Assembly: GCF_010723735.1 (NCBI RefSeq)
Contig: NZ_BLLB01000002.1
Coordinates: 4,154,001-4,218,000, forward strand
Length of the DNA stretch: 64,000 nucleotides
Reading direction: 5' to 3'
Source of the DNA: Mycolicibacterium hippocampi
GTDB taxonomy: Bacteria; Actinomycetota; Actinomycetes; Mycobacteriales; Mycobacteriaceae
Below the pieces are notes generated by a model, which was not told the DNA's origin, did not search any database, and saw only the letters and a program-made list of their open reading frames with translations. Made by a program: the position numbers and the translations under genes. The first letter of the stretch is position 1. Every line of letters starts with the position of its first letter. Below are positions 41,497 to 50,859 of the stretch, piece by piece.

Positions 41497-44400
41497 TCAC
41501 ACCTCGGTGCGGTCGACGATGGTGCCGGCGCCGGTCTCGTCGGTGATCGCGGCTCCGGACGGGTTGGACAGCGTGACGAGGAAGCCCTCGTCACCTTCCA
41601 GGACGGTGTCCCCGAACACCACCACGCTGATGGTCTTGCTGGTCTCGCCCGGGGCGAACGTCAGGACACCGGAAGCCCCGGCATAATCGCTGCCTGCTGT
41701 CGCGGTGCCGTCCGACGTCGCATACTGCACCGTCACGGAACCGGCCGAGGGTTCGGCCAACGTCACCACGAAGTGCACGAGCACGCCTGCGGCGGCCTCG
41801 TCGAAGTCGAACTGGATGGACTCCAGATACGCCATCTTGTTCTCGTTGACGGTGTTCCAGTCATCGGCCAGGATGCCGCCGGTGTCGGTGGAGTTGGGGT
41901 TCCACGACCAGAACGTCCATGACAGGTCCTGCGTGCCCTCGGGGATGTCGATGGTGCCGTTGTTGTCGAAATCGCCTGACAGGTAGGAGGTGATCGCCTC
42001 GTACCAGATGACGTCCTTGGGGTCGGTGAGCCTGGTGCCGAACTCCCCCAGATAGATCGGGGCGATGTTCTGCTCGTAGATGTAACCCCACATCTGCTCG
42101 AACTTGTCCGGCAGTGCTTCGCCGAAGTTCGCCGTCTGGAACCACGGCTGGTTGTACACCGAATTCGGGTAGTCGTGCGGCGAATAGACGACCCGGTTGG
42201 GCACGTCGAGCACGATCGGCCGGTCCTTGACGCCCATCAGATTGCCGCCCCACCAATACGACTGACCCTCGTAGACTGCGACCCCCTCGACGAACATCAA
42301 CCAATTGGGGTTGACGTCGAGGATGGCGTTGCCCGCCCGCTCGGCAGCCGCCGCCCAGTCGTTGACTCCCCCGCCACCCCAGGTGCCGTTGTGCGGCTCG
42401 TTGTGCAGGTCGGCCCCGATCACCGTGGGATCGTCTCCGTAACGCTGTGCCAGGAACTGCCAGTCGGCGACCCACTGTGCGTCGGTGTATTGGCCGTTGT
42501 ACCAGAGGCCGTTCTCACTGGCGCCTGCGCCGGCACTGCTGCGGTGGTGGTCGAGGATGACGCGCATCCCGATCTCGCCGGCGTAGTCGACGATCTTGTC
42601 CATGATCTGCAGCGCTGACAGACCTACCAGATCGGGGTTCTTGTTGAAGTCGATGCCGCTGGGCGCCGTGGTGGTGTGCAGCATCTCACTGGAGTAAGGA
42701 AGCCGGATGGTGTTGAAGTCCAACTCCACCATCTGGTCCATCATGTCCTGGTAGTTGCGGGTCCACAGACCGTGCGGCGTGAAGATGTCGCTTTCCATAC
42801 CGAACCAGTTGATTCCGGCGATCTGCACCGGGTTGCCTGCCGAGTCGACGATCTGGTTACCCGAGGTGCTGAACCATCCGGGGGCGACCCCGGTACCGGG
42901 CTCAGGCTCGACTACGGAGGCATCGGAGATGCTCAACGTCAGGTTCGCCGGATCGGCTACGTCGTCGTTGATGATGGTGCCGAGAGCGGAGCCGTCGGCG
43001 ACCGTCGCGCCGCTGGGGTTCGACAGCGTCAACGTGAAGGTTTCGTCGGCCTCGACGGCGGTGTCACCGACGACCGCGATCCGGACCTGCTGTGCCAGTA
43101 CACCCGGCGCGAACGTGAGCACGCCGCTGGTCGCGGTGTAGTCCGCGCCGGCGGTCGCGGTGCCGTTGGCGGTGGTGTAGCCGACCGTGACCGGACTGGT
43201 CGAGGCCTGCGACAGCGTCACAAGGAACGTCATATCGCTGGTGCCACCATCGGATTCGACCGCTTGAGCATCGGCGACCGACAGGGTCGGCTGCGCGCCG
43301 CCGGCAGGTTGTCCATTCACCACGAAGTTGGTCGCCGTGGCCGAACCACCGCCCGGGGATGCCTGGAAGCCGAAGCTGACCGTCTGACCGGCGGCGACCT
43401 TGGCGTTGTAGGACTCGTTACGGATGACGTAATGGTTGCCGACCCGGCTGACGACCTTGGCGTTCCAGATGTTGCTGATCTGCGCCGGGGAATCGAACTC
43501 CACCGTCCAGCCGTCCAGACCCGACGGACCTGCGGTGACGGTCACCGCCGCGGTGAACCCGGATCCCCAATCATCGTTCACCACAAAGGAAGCCGACGAG
43601 TTCCCGGGCGTCGGGATGGCCACGTCGTCGTTGGTGATGGTGCCGACGGCGGATCCGTCGGCGATCGTCACCCCGTTCGGGTTGGACAGCGTCAGGGTGA
43701 AGGTCTCGTCGGCCTCCACCGCAGTATCACCCGCGATGACCACACCGACCTGCTGGGAGACCACACCGGCGGCGAAGGTCAGCACTCCGGAGGTGGCAGT
43801 GAAATCACTGCCGGCCGTGGCGGTGCCGTTCGCGGTCGCGTACGCGATGCTCACCGGCGATGTCGCCGCCTTGTCCAACGTCACCACGAACGTCAGGTTC
43901 TTGGTGCCGCTGTCGGATTCGGCGACCGTGGCATCGGCGACCGACACCTTCGGCAGCACCGGGGTCGGGTTCTGGCCGCCGGTGGGCACGCCGTTGACGG
44001 CAAAACCGGTCGCGGTGGCCGTGGCACCGCCCGGGCTCGCCTGGAAACCGAACTGCACGGTCTCACCAGCGCCGACTTTGGCGTTCCACGACGCGTTGCG
44101 CACCACGTAGCGGGTGCCGACGTGACTGACGATCTCGGCATTCCAGATGTTGCTGATCTGCGCCGGAGAGTCGAATTCCACTGTCCAGCTGTCGAACCCG
44201 GCGGGGCCCGCGGTGATGGCCACGTCGGCGACGAACCCTGAACCCCAGTTGTCCCGCACCACGTAAGTGACCGACCCCGTGCCCGGTGTTGGGGTGACAG
44301 CGTCGTCGTCGGTGATCGTCCCGACGGCCGTGCCGTCGGCGATCGTCGCCCCCGTCGGGCTCGACAGTGTCACCACGAACGTCTCGGTACCCTCGGCTGC

Positions 44401-47400
44401 GGTGTCACCGAGCACGTCCACGTGCACGGTCCGTGACGTCACGCCCGGGGCGAACTCGATCGTGCCCGACGTTGCGACGTAGTCACTTCCGGCGAGCGCG
44501 GAGCCGTTCGACGTCGCATAGGACACCGTCACCGTTTCGGTCCCTGCCTTGTCCAGCGTCACGACGAACATGAAGTGGGCGTGCTCACCGTCGCCTTCGG
44601 TGATCGTCAGATCTGCGATGGAGACCGCCGGCGGCGGACCGCTGACGACGTTGGCGGTGCCGTAGTCGTTGAACACGTTGCCGAAACTTCCGGCGGGAAC
44701 GTCCAGCCCGGACGCCGACGGGGTCGCCTGGCCGAGGCTGCCCGGGTTGTCCCGGGCGACCGACCACATCGACAGCATGCCCAGGCCGGTGCTGCGGGCG
44801 AAGTCCTCGAGCGCCTGCGCATCGGCGACGGTGAACACCTCGGTGGTGACGTCGTTGACGCCGATCATCGGGGTGACACCGAGCTGGTTCCAGCCGAACT
44901 GCTGGCCGTACTCGCCGTACAGCGAAGACAGCTGGGCATAGGTCGCCTGCGCGGCGTCGATCGCATACGCGCCCATGGTCTTGGCGTTGGGCCCGCTGGT
45001 GGGCGCCGCCGATTCGCCGTAGTCCATGGCCATCACGTTGACGCCGTCGAGCTTCACCCCGGCGCTGACCGCCGAGCGCACCACGCTCAGTCCGTCCGCG
45101 GTGAGACCGCTGGGCAGTACCGGCAGCGTGTACCAGATCTCCAGATCGGGCCTGGCCTGCTGGAGCAGCTCGAGTGCCTGGCTGCGAAGCGCGATCGACG
45201 CCGGGTCTGCCACCGCCGCGCCCTCGATGTCGAAGTCGATGCGGTTGAGCGAGTACGTGTCGACGACATCGACGTAGGCGTCGGCGAGTTCCTGCGCACC
45301 GCGTCCCCGGCTCGCATACCACTGCGCAAGGCTGGTGCCCGACGCACCGCCCAGCGAGATCATCACGTCGCCGCCGGCGGCCTGCAACGCCGCGATGGAC
45401 TGGTTGATCGCCTGCGCCTGTTCGAAGTCGGAGTCCGGCGCCAAGACCGGGAGCCCGGCCCACGCGAGCTTGCCGTCGGGCGTGGCCTGCAGGAACCCGA
45501 GTGTCAGCAGCGAGGTGCCACGCTCCTCGGCGATGGCCAGCAGGTCGGGCACCGGCCATCCTGCCATGTCGACGTAGGGCGCGAAATAAGCCTCGCCCCA
45601 GAGCTCGTCGCCGGGATTGCCGGAGTTGAGACCGGGGCCGGGGCCGACAGCGCCGTCGTCGTCGACGATGGTCCCGGCCGCTGCGCCGTCGGCGATGGTG
45701 GCGCCGGACGGGTTGGACAACGTCACCGTGAAGGTCTCGTCGGCTTCCGCGGTGGTGTCCGGCAGCACGTCGACGTGCAAAAGCTGTGACGTCACCCCCG
45801 GGGCGAACGTGATCGTCCCCGAGGTCGCGGCGTAGTCACTCCCGGCGGTCGCGGTGCCGTCGGAGGTCGCGTACTGCACCGTCACCGTCTCGGTCGACGC
45901 CTTGTCCAGTGACACGACGAACATGAAATGACTGTGCTCACCGTTGCCCTCGGCGACCGCCAGGTCGGCGATGGACACCGCGGGCGGGGTGGTCGGCGTT
46001 GTGTCGACGTCGTCGTTGACGATGGTCCCCGTCCCGGTGCCGTCGGCGATGGTGGCGTTGACCGCCGACGACAGATTCAGCGTGAACCGCTCGTCGAGCT
46101 CGACCATCGTGTCGCCGAGAAGCGCCACCTCAACGGTTTTCGAGGTCTCACCGGGCGCGAAGGTCAGGGTGCCGACGGTCGGGGTGAAGTCCGCGCCCGC
46201 GAACGCGGTGCCGTTACTGGTGCTGTAGCTGACCGTCACTGTCTCGGTGGAGGCCTGGGACAAGCTGATCGTGAACGCCAGGGACCTGGTGTTCACGTCG
46301 CCTTCGAACGCACTCGCATCGTTGATCGACAGGCTCGGCGACGAGACCGGCGGGACAGCGTTGTAGATGAGGTTGCGCCACTTCGTACTCGCGCTCTCGT
46401 CGAGCGCGATGATGTTGCTGGTTTTGAGCTCGCCGAGGGCAACTCCGACGAGCGTGTAGCTCTGGTTGTTGTTGACGATCGCGATGCGCGTGGAGCCGTC
46501 CAGCTCGGTGACGTCGAACTCGTGCGCCTTGAACCAACCGAAGTCGAGCTTGTCGACGGACGGATCGAAGTCGAGCGCTGTGCTGGTGCCGTAGTCCCAG
46601 GAAATGGTTGTGGTGGTGCCGGTCTCACCGCTGGGCGGGGTGCCGTTGCCTGCGGTTGTGGGCCAGTTGTCGGTTCCGGCCACCGGCACGCCCTGGGGCA
46701 GGACCTGCGAATCGGGCACCGTGCCGATGCCGAGTTGCAGGTGCAGCCGATCTTCACGAACCTGCGCGTTGTGGAAGACGAAATGGCGGGCGGTCAATTC
46801 GTCGGTGGTGACGCCCTGCAGGATCAGAGCCTGGCCGGTGCCGGCGTTCGAGATGACGACACCTTCGGGGGAGTCGACCATGTAGAGCTGTTCGCGCGTG
46901 CCGTAGTGGCGGAAGTCCACGACGTCCGTTGCCGGATCGAAGGCCACACGGTCGATCTGCCCGATCTCGTGCGAGCGCGCGTACACGGTGCCGGGCTGAG
47001 CGGTGATCCCCTGTTCCCACGCGAGCGCACCCGAAAGGTCCTGGCGGAGATGATCGTTGATGATCGGTGCGAAGCTGTCGACGGTGAGCTGTCCGAGCGA
47101 GACACCCTGGACGATCGCCGTCTCTCCCGACCACGGATTGCGGAAGCCCACCCCTTCTGCGGTGTCGACGACGATGAAGTTGTGCACCGAGACGTCACCG
47201 AGGTCCAGCTTGTCTCGGGTGGGGTCGAAGCCCACGATGTCCGGTCCGGTCGTGGTGACGTGATAAAGGGTGCCGGTGGTTGTCGCGGTGCCGGCCGCGG
47301 CGGTGGCGAAGAACGTTGGTGAATCCGTTGCCGGTGCGATTCTCTGTTCGGTTGTCGCCGAGGCCTCGGCGGGAGTGAGCGTCACCGTCACCGGCACCCG

Positions 47401-48564
47401 AGTTCTGGTGGGGCTGGTCGAGATCAGATGGATACCGACGTCGCGCACCTGGATCACGAACGAGTCGGTGCCGCCTGCGCTGACCAGATCGGGGTCCGCG
47501 GTGTAGGTGAAGTTGCCTGCGCTGTCGACCGCCACGCTGCCGCGCGACGGCGCCTCGACCACCGTGTAGGTCAGCGGATCACCCTCAGGGTCGGAGGCAT
47601 TCAGCGCGCCGGTGATCGTGCCCGTGTCGGTCTGGCCGGACAGCACCAGGGCCGCGGTAGGGCCGTCGTTGGAGAACAGCCTGTCCATCTCGCGGCGGAT
47701 CGCGCCGAAGACCGCGGTCACGAACTCGAAGGAGGGCAGCGGCGTGCCGCTGTTGGAAGCCGCCGGCCCGATCCCCAGGACGGCGAGGAACTTCGACACG
47801 ATTCCGCCCAGACCGGTCTGAACCGTCGCAGCTCGCGGCGCTGCTTCCGACGGAGCGATCGGGGGCGGCGAATCCGCCACGGCTGCCGAAGATTTCGCAC
47901 CTGTGTCGGACTGCGTGGCAGTGGTGTCGGTGTCCGTCACCGACGACTGCCACGCGCTCTGCCGGCTGGATGCGGGAGCTTCGTCGGAAGAGTCAACCGG
48001 ATCGATGCCCACCGGATCAATTTCGACCGGGTCGGTGGCGCTGATCGGGTTGTTGTCAGAGCGCGATCCGGCGGCCCGGTCAGCGTCGGCTGGTGCCGGT
48101 TCGGTCTCAGGGGCGTCGGTGTCCTCCGCGGGGGCGCCCTCGTCTGCAGCGCCGAGATCTTCGGAGTCCGACAGGTCGACGTCCGTGTCCGGGTCCTCTC
48201 CGGAACCCGACTCGTCGTACTCGGTGTCGTCGTACTCGGTGTCGTCGTCCACTGTGCCGTCGTCCACGGTGTCGTCGGCCAGGTCGTCCTCGGCCACATC
48301 GTCGGCCAGGTCGATCACATCGTCGGCGTCGTCGGGCGCCGGGTCGTCGCTCGAATCGGCACGCTCGGTGTCCGTGTCCCGGGTGCCCGTGTCCCGGGTG
48401 GGCCGGTCCCGGGTGTCGGTGCCCGTAGCTGTGGTGTCGGCGCTCGACTCACTGGCGCTGGTGTCATCCGCCTGATCGGCCGCCGCCACCGCTGGAGCGG
48501 CCAGCCCGACTCCCAGCGCCACAGCTAACGCTCCAACACGACCCACAAAACGTCCGTAGCCCAT
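41497..48564 (-). CDS. Secreted multidomain GH18 + GH5 glycoside hydrolase (about 2355 aa)
   Basis: From ATG 48564: signal peptide (VGALAVALGVGLAAPAVAAA, cleavage near 28); Asp/Ser/Glu/Thr-rich tract to about 220; cadherin-like domain near 335-410; three repeats of about 60 residues (450-720); Calx-beta domains at about 740-850 and 860-970; GH18 domain (986-1275) with the DxDxE motif FDIEG, Glu1114; Calx-beta; CBM2-like (about 1425-1530); Calx-beta; second CBM2-like (about 1655-1750); Calx-beta; GH5 domain (about 1892-2240) with acid/base Glu2056 in HNEPH and nucleophile Glu2174 in GEFGT; Calx-beta tail. It should degrade chitin-like and cellulose-like polymers outside the cell. Convergent with the response regulator. 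Confidence 0.93.
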   Translation of the reverse strand: MGYGRFVGRVGALAVALGVGLAAPAVAAADQADDTSASESSADTTATGTDTRDRPTRDTGTRDTDTERADSSDDPAPDDADDVIDLADDVAEDDLADDTVDDGTVDDDTEYDDTEYDESGSGEDPDTDVDLSDSEDLGAADEGAPAEDTDAPETEPAPADADRAAGSRSDNNPISATDPVEIDPVGIDPVDSSDEAPASSRQSAWQSSVTDTDTTATQSDTGAKSSAAVADSPPPIAPSEAAPRAATVQTGLGGIVSKFLAVLGIGPAASNSGTPLPSFEFVTAVFGAIRREMDRLFSNDGPTAALVLSGQTDTGTITGALNASDPEGDPLTYTVVEAPSRGSVAVDSAGNFTYTADPDLVSAGGTDSFVIQVRDVGIHLISTSPTRTRVPVTVTLTPAEASATTEQRIAPATDSPTFFATAAAGTATTTGTLYHVTTTGPDIVGFDPTRDKLDLGDVSVHNFIVVDTAEGVGFRNPWSGETAIVQGVSLGQLTVDSFAPIINDHLRQDLSGALAWEQGITAQPGTVYARSHEIGQIDRVAFDPATDVVDFRHYGTREQLYMVDSPEGVVISNAGTGQALILQGVTTDELTARHFVFHNAQVREDRLHLQLGIGTVPDSQVLPQGVPVAGTDNWPTTAGNGTPPSGETGTTTTISWDYGTSTALDFDPSVDKLDFGWFKAHEFDVTELDGSTRIAIVNNNQSYTLVGVALGELKTSNIIALDESASTKWRNLIYNAVPPVSSPSLSINDASAFEGDVNTRSLAFTISLSQASTETVTVSYSTSNGTAFAGADFTPTVGTLTFAPGETSKTVEVALLGDTMVELDERFTLNLSSAVNATIADGTGTGTIVNDDVDTTPTTPPAVSIADLAVAEGNGEHSHFMFVVSLDKASTETVTVQYATSDGTATAGSDYAATSGTITFAPGVTSQLLHVDVLPDTTAEADETFTVTLSNPSGATIADGAAAGTIVDDDGAVGPGPGLNSGNPGDELWGEAYFAPYVDMAGWPVPDLLAIAEERGTSLLTLGFLQATPDGKLAWAGLPVLAPDSDFEQAQAINQSIAALQAAGGDVMISLGGASGTSLAQWYASRGRGAQELADAYVDVVDTYSLNRIDFDIEGAAVADPASIALRSQALELLQQARPDLEIWYTLPVLPSGLTADGLSVVRSAVSAGVKLDGVNVMAMDYGESAAPTSGPNAKTMGAYAIDAAQATYAQLSSLYGEYGQQFGWNQLGVTPMIGVNDVTTEVFTVADAQALEDFARSTGLGMLSMWSVARDNPGSLGQATPSASGLDVPAGSFGNVFNDYGTANVVSGPPPAVSIADLTITEGDGEHAHFMFVVTLDKAGTETVTVSYATSNGSALAGSDYVATSGTIEFAPGVTSRTVHVDVLGDTAAEGTETFVVTLSSPTGATIADGTAVGTITDDDAVTPTPGTGSVTYVVRDNWGSGFVADVAITAGPAGFDSWTVEFDSPAQISNIWNAEIVSHVGTRYVVRNASWNAKVGAGETVQFGFQASPGGATATATGFAVNGVPTGGQNPTPVLPKVSVADATVAESDSGTKNLTFVVTLDKAATSPVSIAYATANGTATAGSDFTATSGVLTFAAGVVSQQVGVVIAGDTAVEADETFTLTLSNPNGVTIADGSAVGTITNDDVAIPTPGNSSASFVVNDDWGSGFTAAVTVTAGPSGLDGWTVEFDSPAQISNIWNAKVVSRVGNHYVIRNESYNAKVAAGQTVSFGFQASPGGGSATATNFVVNGQPAGGAQPTLSVADAQAVESDGGTSDMTFLVTLSQASTSPVTVGYTTANGTATAGADYTATSGVLTFAPGVLAQQVRIAVVGDTAVEADETFTLTLSNPSGATVADGSALGTIINDDVADPANLTLSISDASVVEPEPGTGVAPGWFSTSGNQIVDSAGNPVQIAGINWFGMESDIFTPHGLWTRNYQDMMDQMVELDFNTIRLPYSSEMLHTTTAPSGIDFNKNPDLVGLSALQIMDKIVDYAGEIGMRVILDHHRSSAGAGASENGLWYNGQYTDAQWVADWQFLAQRYGDDPTVIGADLHNEPHNGTWGGGGVNDWAAAAERAGNAILDVNPNWLMFVEGVAVYEGQSYWWGGNLMGVKDRPIVLDVPNRVVYSPHDYPNSVYNQPWFQTANFGEALPDKFEQMWGYIYEQNIAPIYLGEFGTRLTDPKDVIWYEAITSYLSGDFDNNGTIDIPEGTQDLSWTFWSWNPNSTDTGGILADDWNTVNENKMAYLESIQFDFDEAAAGVLVHFVVTLAEPSAGSVTVQYATSDGTATAGSDYAGASGVLTFAPGETSKTISVVVFGDTVLEGDEGFLVTLSNPSGAAITDETGAGTIVDRTEV
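48213..48250. repeat. Short tandem repeat in the acidic coding tract
   Basis: The unit GTCGTACTCGGTGTC occurs twice in direct tandem, encoding two YDDTE-type units on the minus strand. Further imperfect copies flank it in the Asp-rich region and near 48380-48420, where CCCGGGTG-type units encode TRD repeats. Such tracts change length by slippage. Confidence 0.55.
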
Positions 48565-49084
48565 CAGCAACGCACCCCTGTTCCACTCTTTGACGCCTGA
48601 ATACCGCCGCCCGTCACATCTCGTTCCGATTACGGACGAATATTTACGAGCACGAAAGGCAATAAAACACCAGCGGCAGCGGGCCGTCAAGGGACAAGGC
48701 GCCGACGAGTCTCGGGAGGCCGTGCCAGATCACCCTACGATGACGAGCAAAGGGCGCCCTGTCCACAATCTTGACAGTTATAGCTTGTCTAACTGCACTC
48801 TAATGAGGCCATCGCCGCGCAGCGGCTAAGCTCGGTGTTGATGCGGCTAGGCGCACCGCCGACATGCTGTCGCAGCGACTGGCGTGCACCCCGCCGTGTC
48901 GAAGCGGTGAACAAATTGCGTACCGGCGTCCACAAAAATTACACAGAATTGCGGCTCTAAATTATCCGCATGACGCAACGGCGAGTTTTGGTGGATGCAA
49001 CTTGGCAAACTGCTTTTCCACACCGCACGTATAGGTAGGCAAACAATGTAACCCGCGCCCATACGCCGGTCCGGCGACGGGTCG
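48565..49084. other. Intergenic region between the glycoside hydrolase and the DUF222/HNH gene
   Basis: About 520 bp. It holds the upstream region of the large minus-strand gene and the downstream region of the DUF222 gene. AT-rich patches occur near 48770-48800 (a TTGACA, then TAACTG) and 48925-48985. No protein-coding frame is convincing. I see no tRNA. Confidence 0.5.
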
Positions 49085-50368
49085 TCAGGCGGAGTCGAAG
49101 GTGACGAGGTCGATGCTGAGGTGGCTCTCGGTGAGGCTGATTCGGCGTCGGATTGGTGGTCCGGGTAGTGGTGGGGCGGTGGAGTGGTAGACCCCTCCGG
49201 TGGGGGTGCGGTACTCGGCGCGGTGCTCCCCATCGGCCTCGGTGGTGCTCACCTGCCAGCCGGGGGCTTCTTTGGCGTAATTGCACGCCTCACAGTCACC
49301 CAAACCGTTGAGGGCGCTGGTCGGGCCGCCGTCGCGGGCCGGGGTGGCGTGATCGCAGTGCCGGAACGGGGCATCGCAGTACGGGGTCCGGCATGTCTGA
49401 TCCCGCAACTGCAGGAACCGTGCCAACGCTTTCGGGAAGATCCGCGCCCGCGACTCCATCGCCACCAACTGCCCCGACTTCGGATGCCGGTAGAGCCGGC
49501 GCAGCGTGGCTTTGACCTTGGTGTCGGTGGCGGCGTCGCCGGTCAGCGCGCAGGCCAGCCCGGCCGGGATCGGACCGAACCCCGCCAGCCACGCCGGCTG
49601 TTCATCGTCGCCGGCCAGGGTGGTGTCAGCCATCACCATGTTCAACGCCACCGGCACCGGCTGCGCCGCGGGACGCCCGGTGATGCGTTGGTAGGCGGTA
49701 TCAGCCATCACCTGCCCCCGCGACCGCCCATCGAAGGTGGTGTCGGCTTCCCGTTTGAGGGTCGCGTACATCGCGACGCCCTGTGCTACGGGTAGCAGGA
49801 ACGTCACATAGGTCATGGTGTCCGGGGCCGGGCGGATCCACACGCTGCGGTCGGCGGCGGCTTTGGCCGCCCGCGCCACCACCGCCGCGGCGTCCAGGCG
49901 GGCGGCGATCTTCTTCGCCTCGGCCTCGACCCGGCCGTTACCCCAGCCGAGCAGACGGGCGGCGTCGGCGCACAGTTCGGCGTCGAGTTGGCGGCGATGC
50001 GCCACGCTCAAACAGGGGGAGTGTTTGACGATCAGGGTGGCCCGCCACTCCGAGAGGATCCCGGTTTCCAGCGCGGCCAGGGTGTGGGGCATCTCGTGCA
50101 CCAGCGCCTGGGCGAACCCCAGATGGCGGTTCCCGCACGTCGGGGACTCCCGACGCGCCAACGCCACCTCCGACGCCAACCCCTTCCCACGCCGGCGGGT
50201 CGGCACCGCAGCGGCTTGTTCGGCGGCGCCGCGTTTGGCCGCCCACAACGCCGTCACCCGCGCTTGGGCTGCCGCGGCCACGCTTTTCAGCTTCTCGAGC
50301 TGCTCGACCTGCGCCCGCAGCGCAGCTTCACCGGCCCCCGGATCCACATCGAACACACGTTCGAACAT
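49085..50368 (-). CDS. DUF222 / HNH endonuclease-domain protein (427 aa)
   Basis: The N-terminal two thirds are the helical DUF222 region (VARAAKAAADRSVWIRPAPD, DTMTYVTFLLPVAQGVAMYA). The C-terminal HNH region reads RDQTCRTPYCDAPFRHCDHA and then GDCEACNYAKEAPGW, with the zinc Cys pairs and the central His. This is the 13E12-type family found in many copies in mycobacteria, linked to mobile DNA and prophage-like repeats. The protein is complete. It stands alone between unrelated genes, in keeping with an inserted element, but no flanking repeats were found. Confidence 0.92.
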   Translation of the reverse strand: MFERVFDVDPGAGEAALRAQVEQLEKLKSVAAAAQARVTALWAAKRGAAEQAAAVPTRRRGKGLASEVALARRESPTCGNRHLGFAQALVHEMPHTLAALETGILSEWRATLIVKHSPCLSVAHRRQLDAELCADAARLLGWGNGRVEAEAKKIAARLDAAAVVARAAKAAADRSVWIRPAPDTMTYVTFLLPVAQGVAMYATLKREADTTFDGRSRGQVMADTAYQRITGRPAAQPVPVALNMVMADTTLAGDDEQPAWLAGFGPIPAGLACALTGDAATDTKVKATLRRLYRHPKSGQLVAMESRARIFPKALARFLQLRDQTCRTPYCDAPFRHCDHATPARDGGPTSALNGLGDCEACNYAKEAPGWQVSTTEADGEHRAEYRTPTGGVYHSTAPPLPGPPIRRRISLTESHLSIDLVTFDSA

Positions 50369-50398
50369 GAACCCAGGCTAAACCACCCCACCGACAGA

Positions 50399-50809
50399 TC
50401 ACTGCGCTGTGCGCAGGCCGGCTCTGCGACCTCGACTCCGGATACCGAAACCGACCCACGAACTCGCCACCACGGTGAACACCAGCACCTGCACCCCGAG
50501 GGCATGGTCAGCCGGGTACCAGACCCCGGTGAGGTAATGCTCGATGAATCCCTCTGGGGGCAACTCCCCCATCCCGGCTCCCCCACGGCCGAGGCGCTCG
50601 AGATCCGTCAACGGACACGGCAGCCCGAACGCCAGGCTCGCCGCGCCCCACGCCACGGCTGCGATATGCAGGCCGATGGTGGCCGGCCACCGCCACGCCA
50701 CGAAACCGCCCAGAACGAGATACCCGAGAAACACGAAGTGCAGCGTGACCGCGACGGCCACGACGAGCGTGTACGGAACTGCCCCAATCAGATTCATCCC
50801 TGACGTCAT
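50399..50809 (-). CDS. DUF2784-family membrane protein (136 aa)
   Basis: It has four hydrophobic segments (VPYTLVVAVAVTLHFVFLGY, LVLGGFVAWRWPATIGLHIA, GVQVLVFTVVASSWVGFG) and the motif CPLTDLERLGR with GFIEHYLTGVWYP, typical of DUF2784 proteins. The tail RGRRAGLRTAQ is basic and probably cytosolic. ATG 50809 is used; ATG 50797 is also possible. The function of the family is unknown. It is divergent from the lipoprotein gene. Confidence 0.85.
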   Translation of the reverse strand: MTSGMNLIGAVPYTLVVAVAVTLHFVFLGYLVLGGFVAWRWPATIGLHIAAVAWGAASLAFGLPCPLTDLERLGRGGAGMGELPPEGFIEHYLTGVWYPADHALGVQVLVFTVVASSWVGFGIRSRGRRAGLRTAQ

Positions 50810-50859
50810 GGTAGCGACAAATGGCTCCCGCAGCAGCCGCGGTCTGCCAGGATCCGGGG

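Noticed and set aside
42676..44241. Long plus-strand frame (521 codons) opposite the glycoside hydrolase gene
   Set aside because: It mirrors the repeated Calx-beta/CBM coding DNA of the minus strand, is rich in Arg, Gly and His with no domain pattern, and arises from GC-rich third positions.
44575..45789. Plus-strand frame (404 codons) opposite the GH18 domain
   Set aside because: Antisense shadow with no family motif; the minus strand has a clear catalytic domain there.
41497..46345. Regularly spaced similar segments that could be mistaken for an array
   Set aside because: They are coding Calx-beta and CBM repeats of 300 bp or more, not CRISPR repeats.
45928..48528. Further plus-strand frames opposite the N-terminal half of the hydrolase
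   Set aside because: Low-complexity antisense of the acidic and Calx-beta segments; no start with RBS and no recognisable protein.
48774..48800. TTGACA followed by TAACTG, looking like a plus-strand promoter
   Set aside because: No plus-strand gene follows for about 2 kb, and the -10 match is poor.
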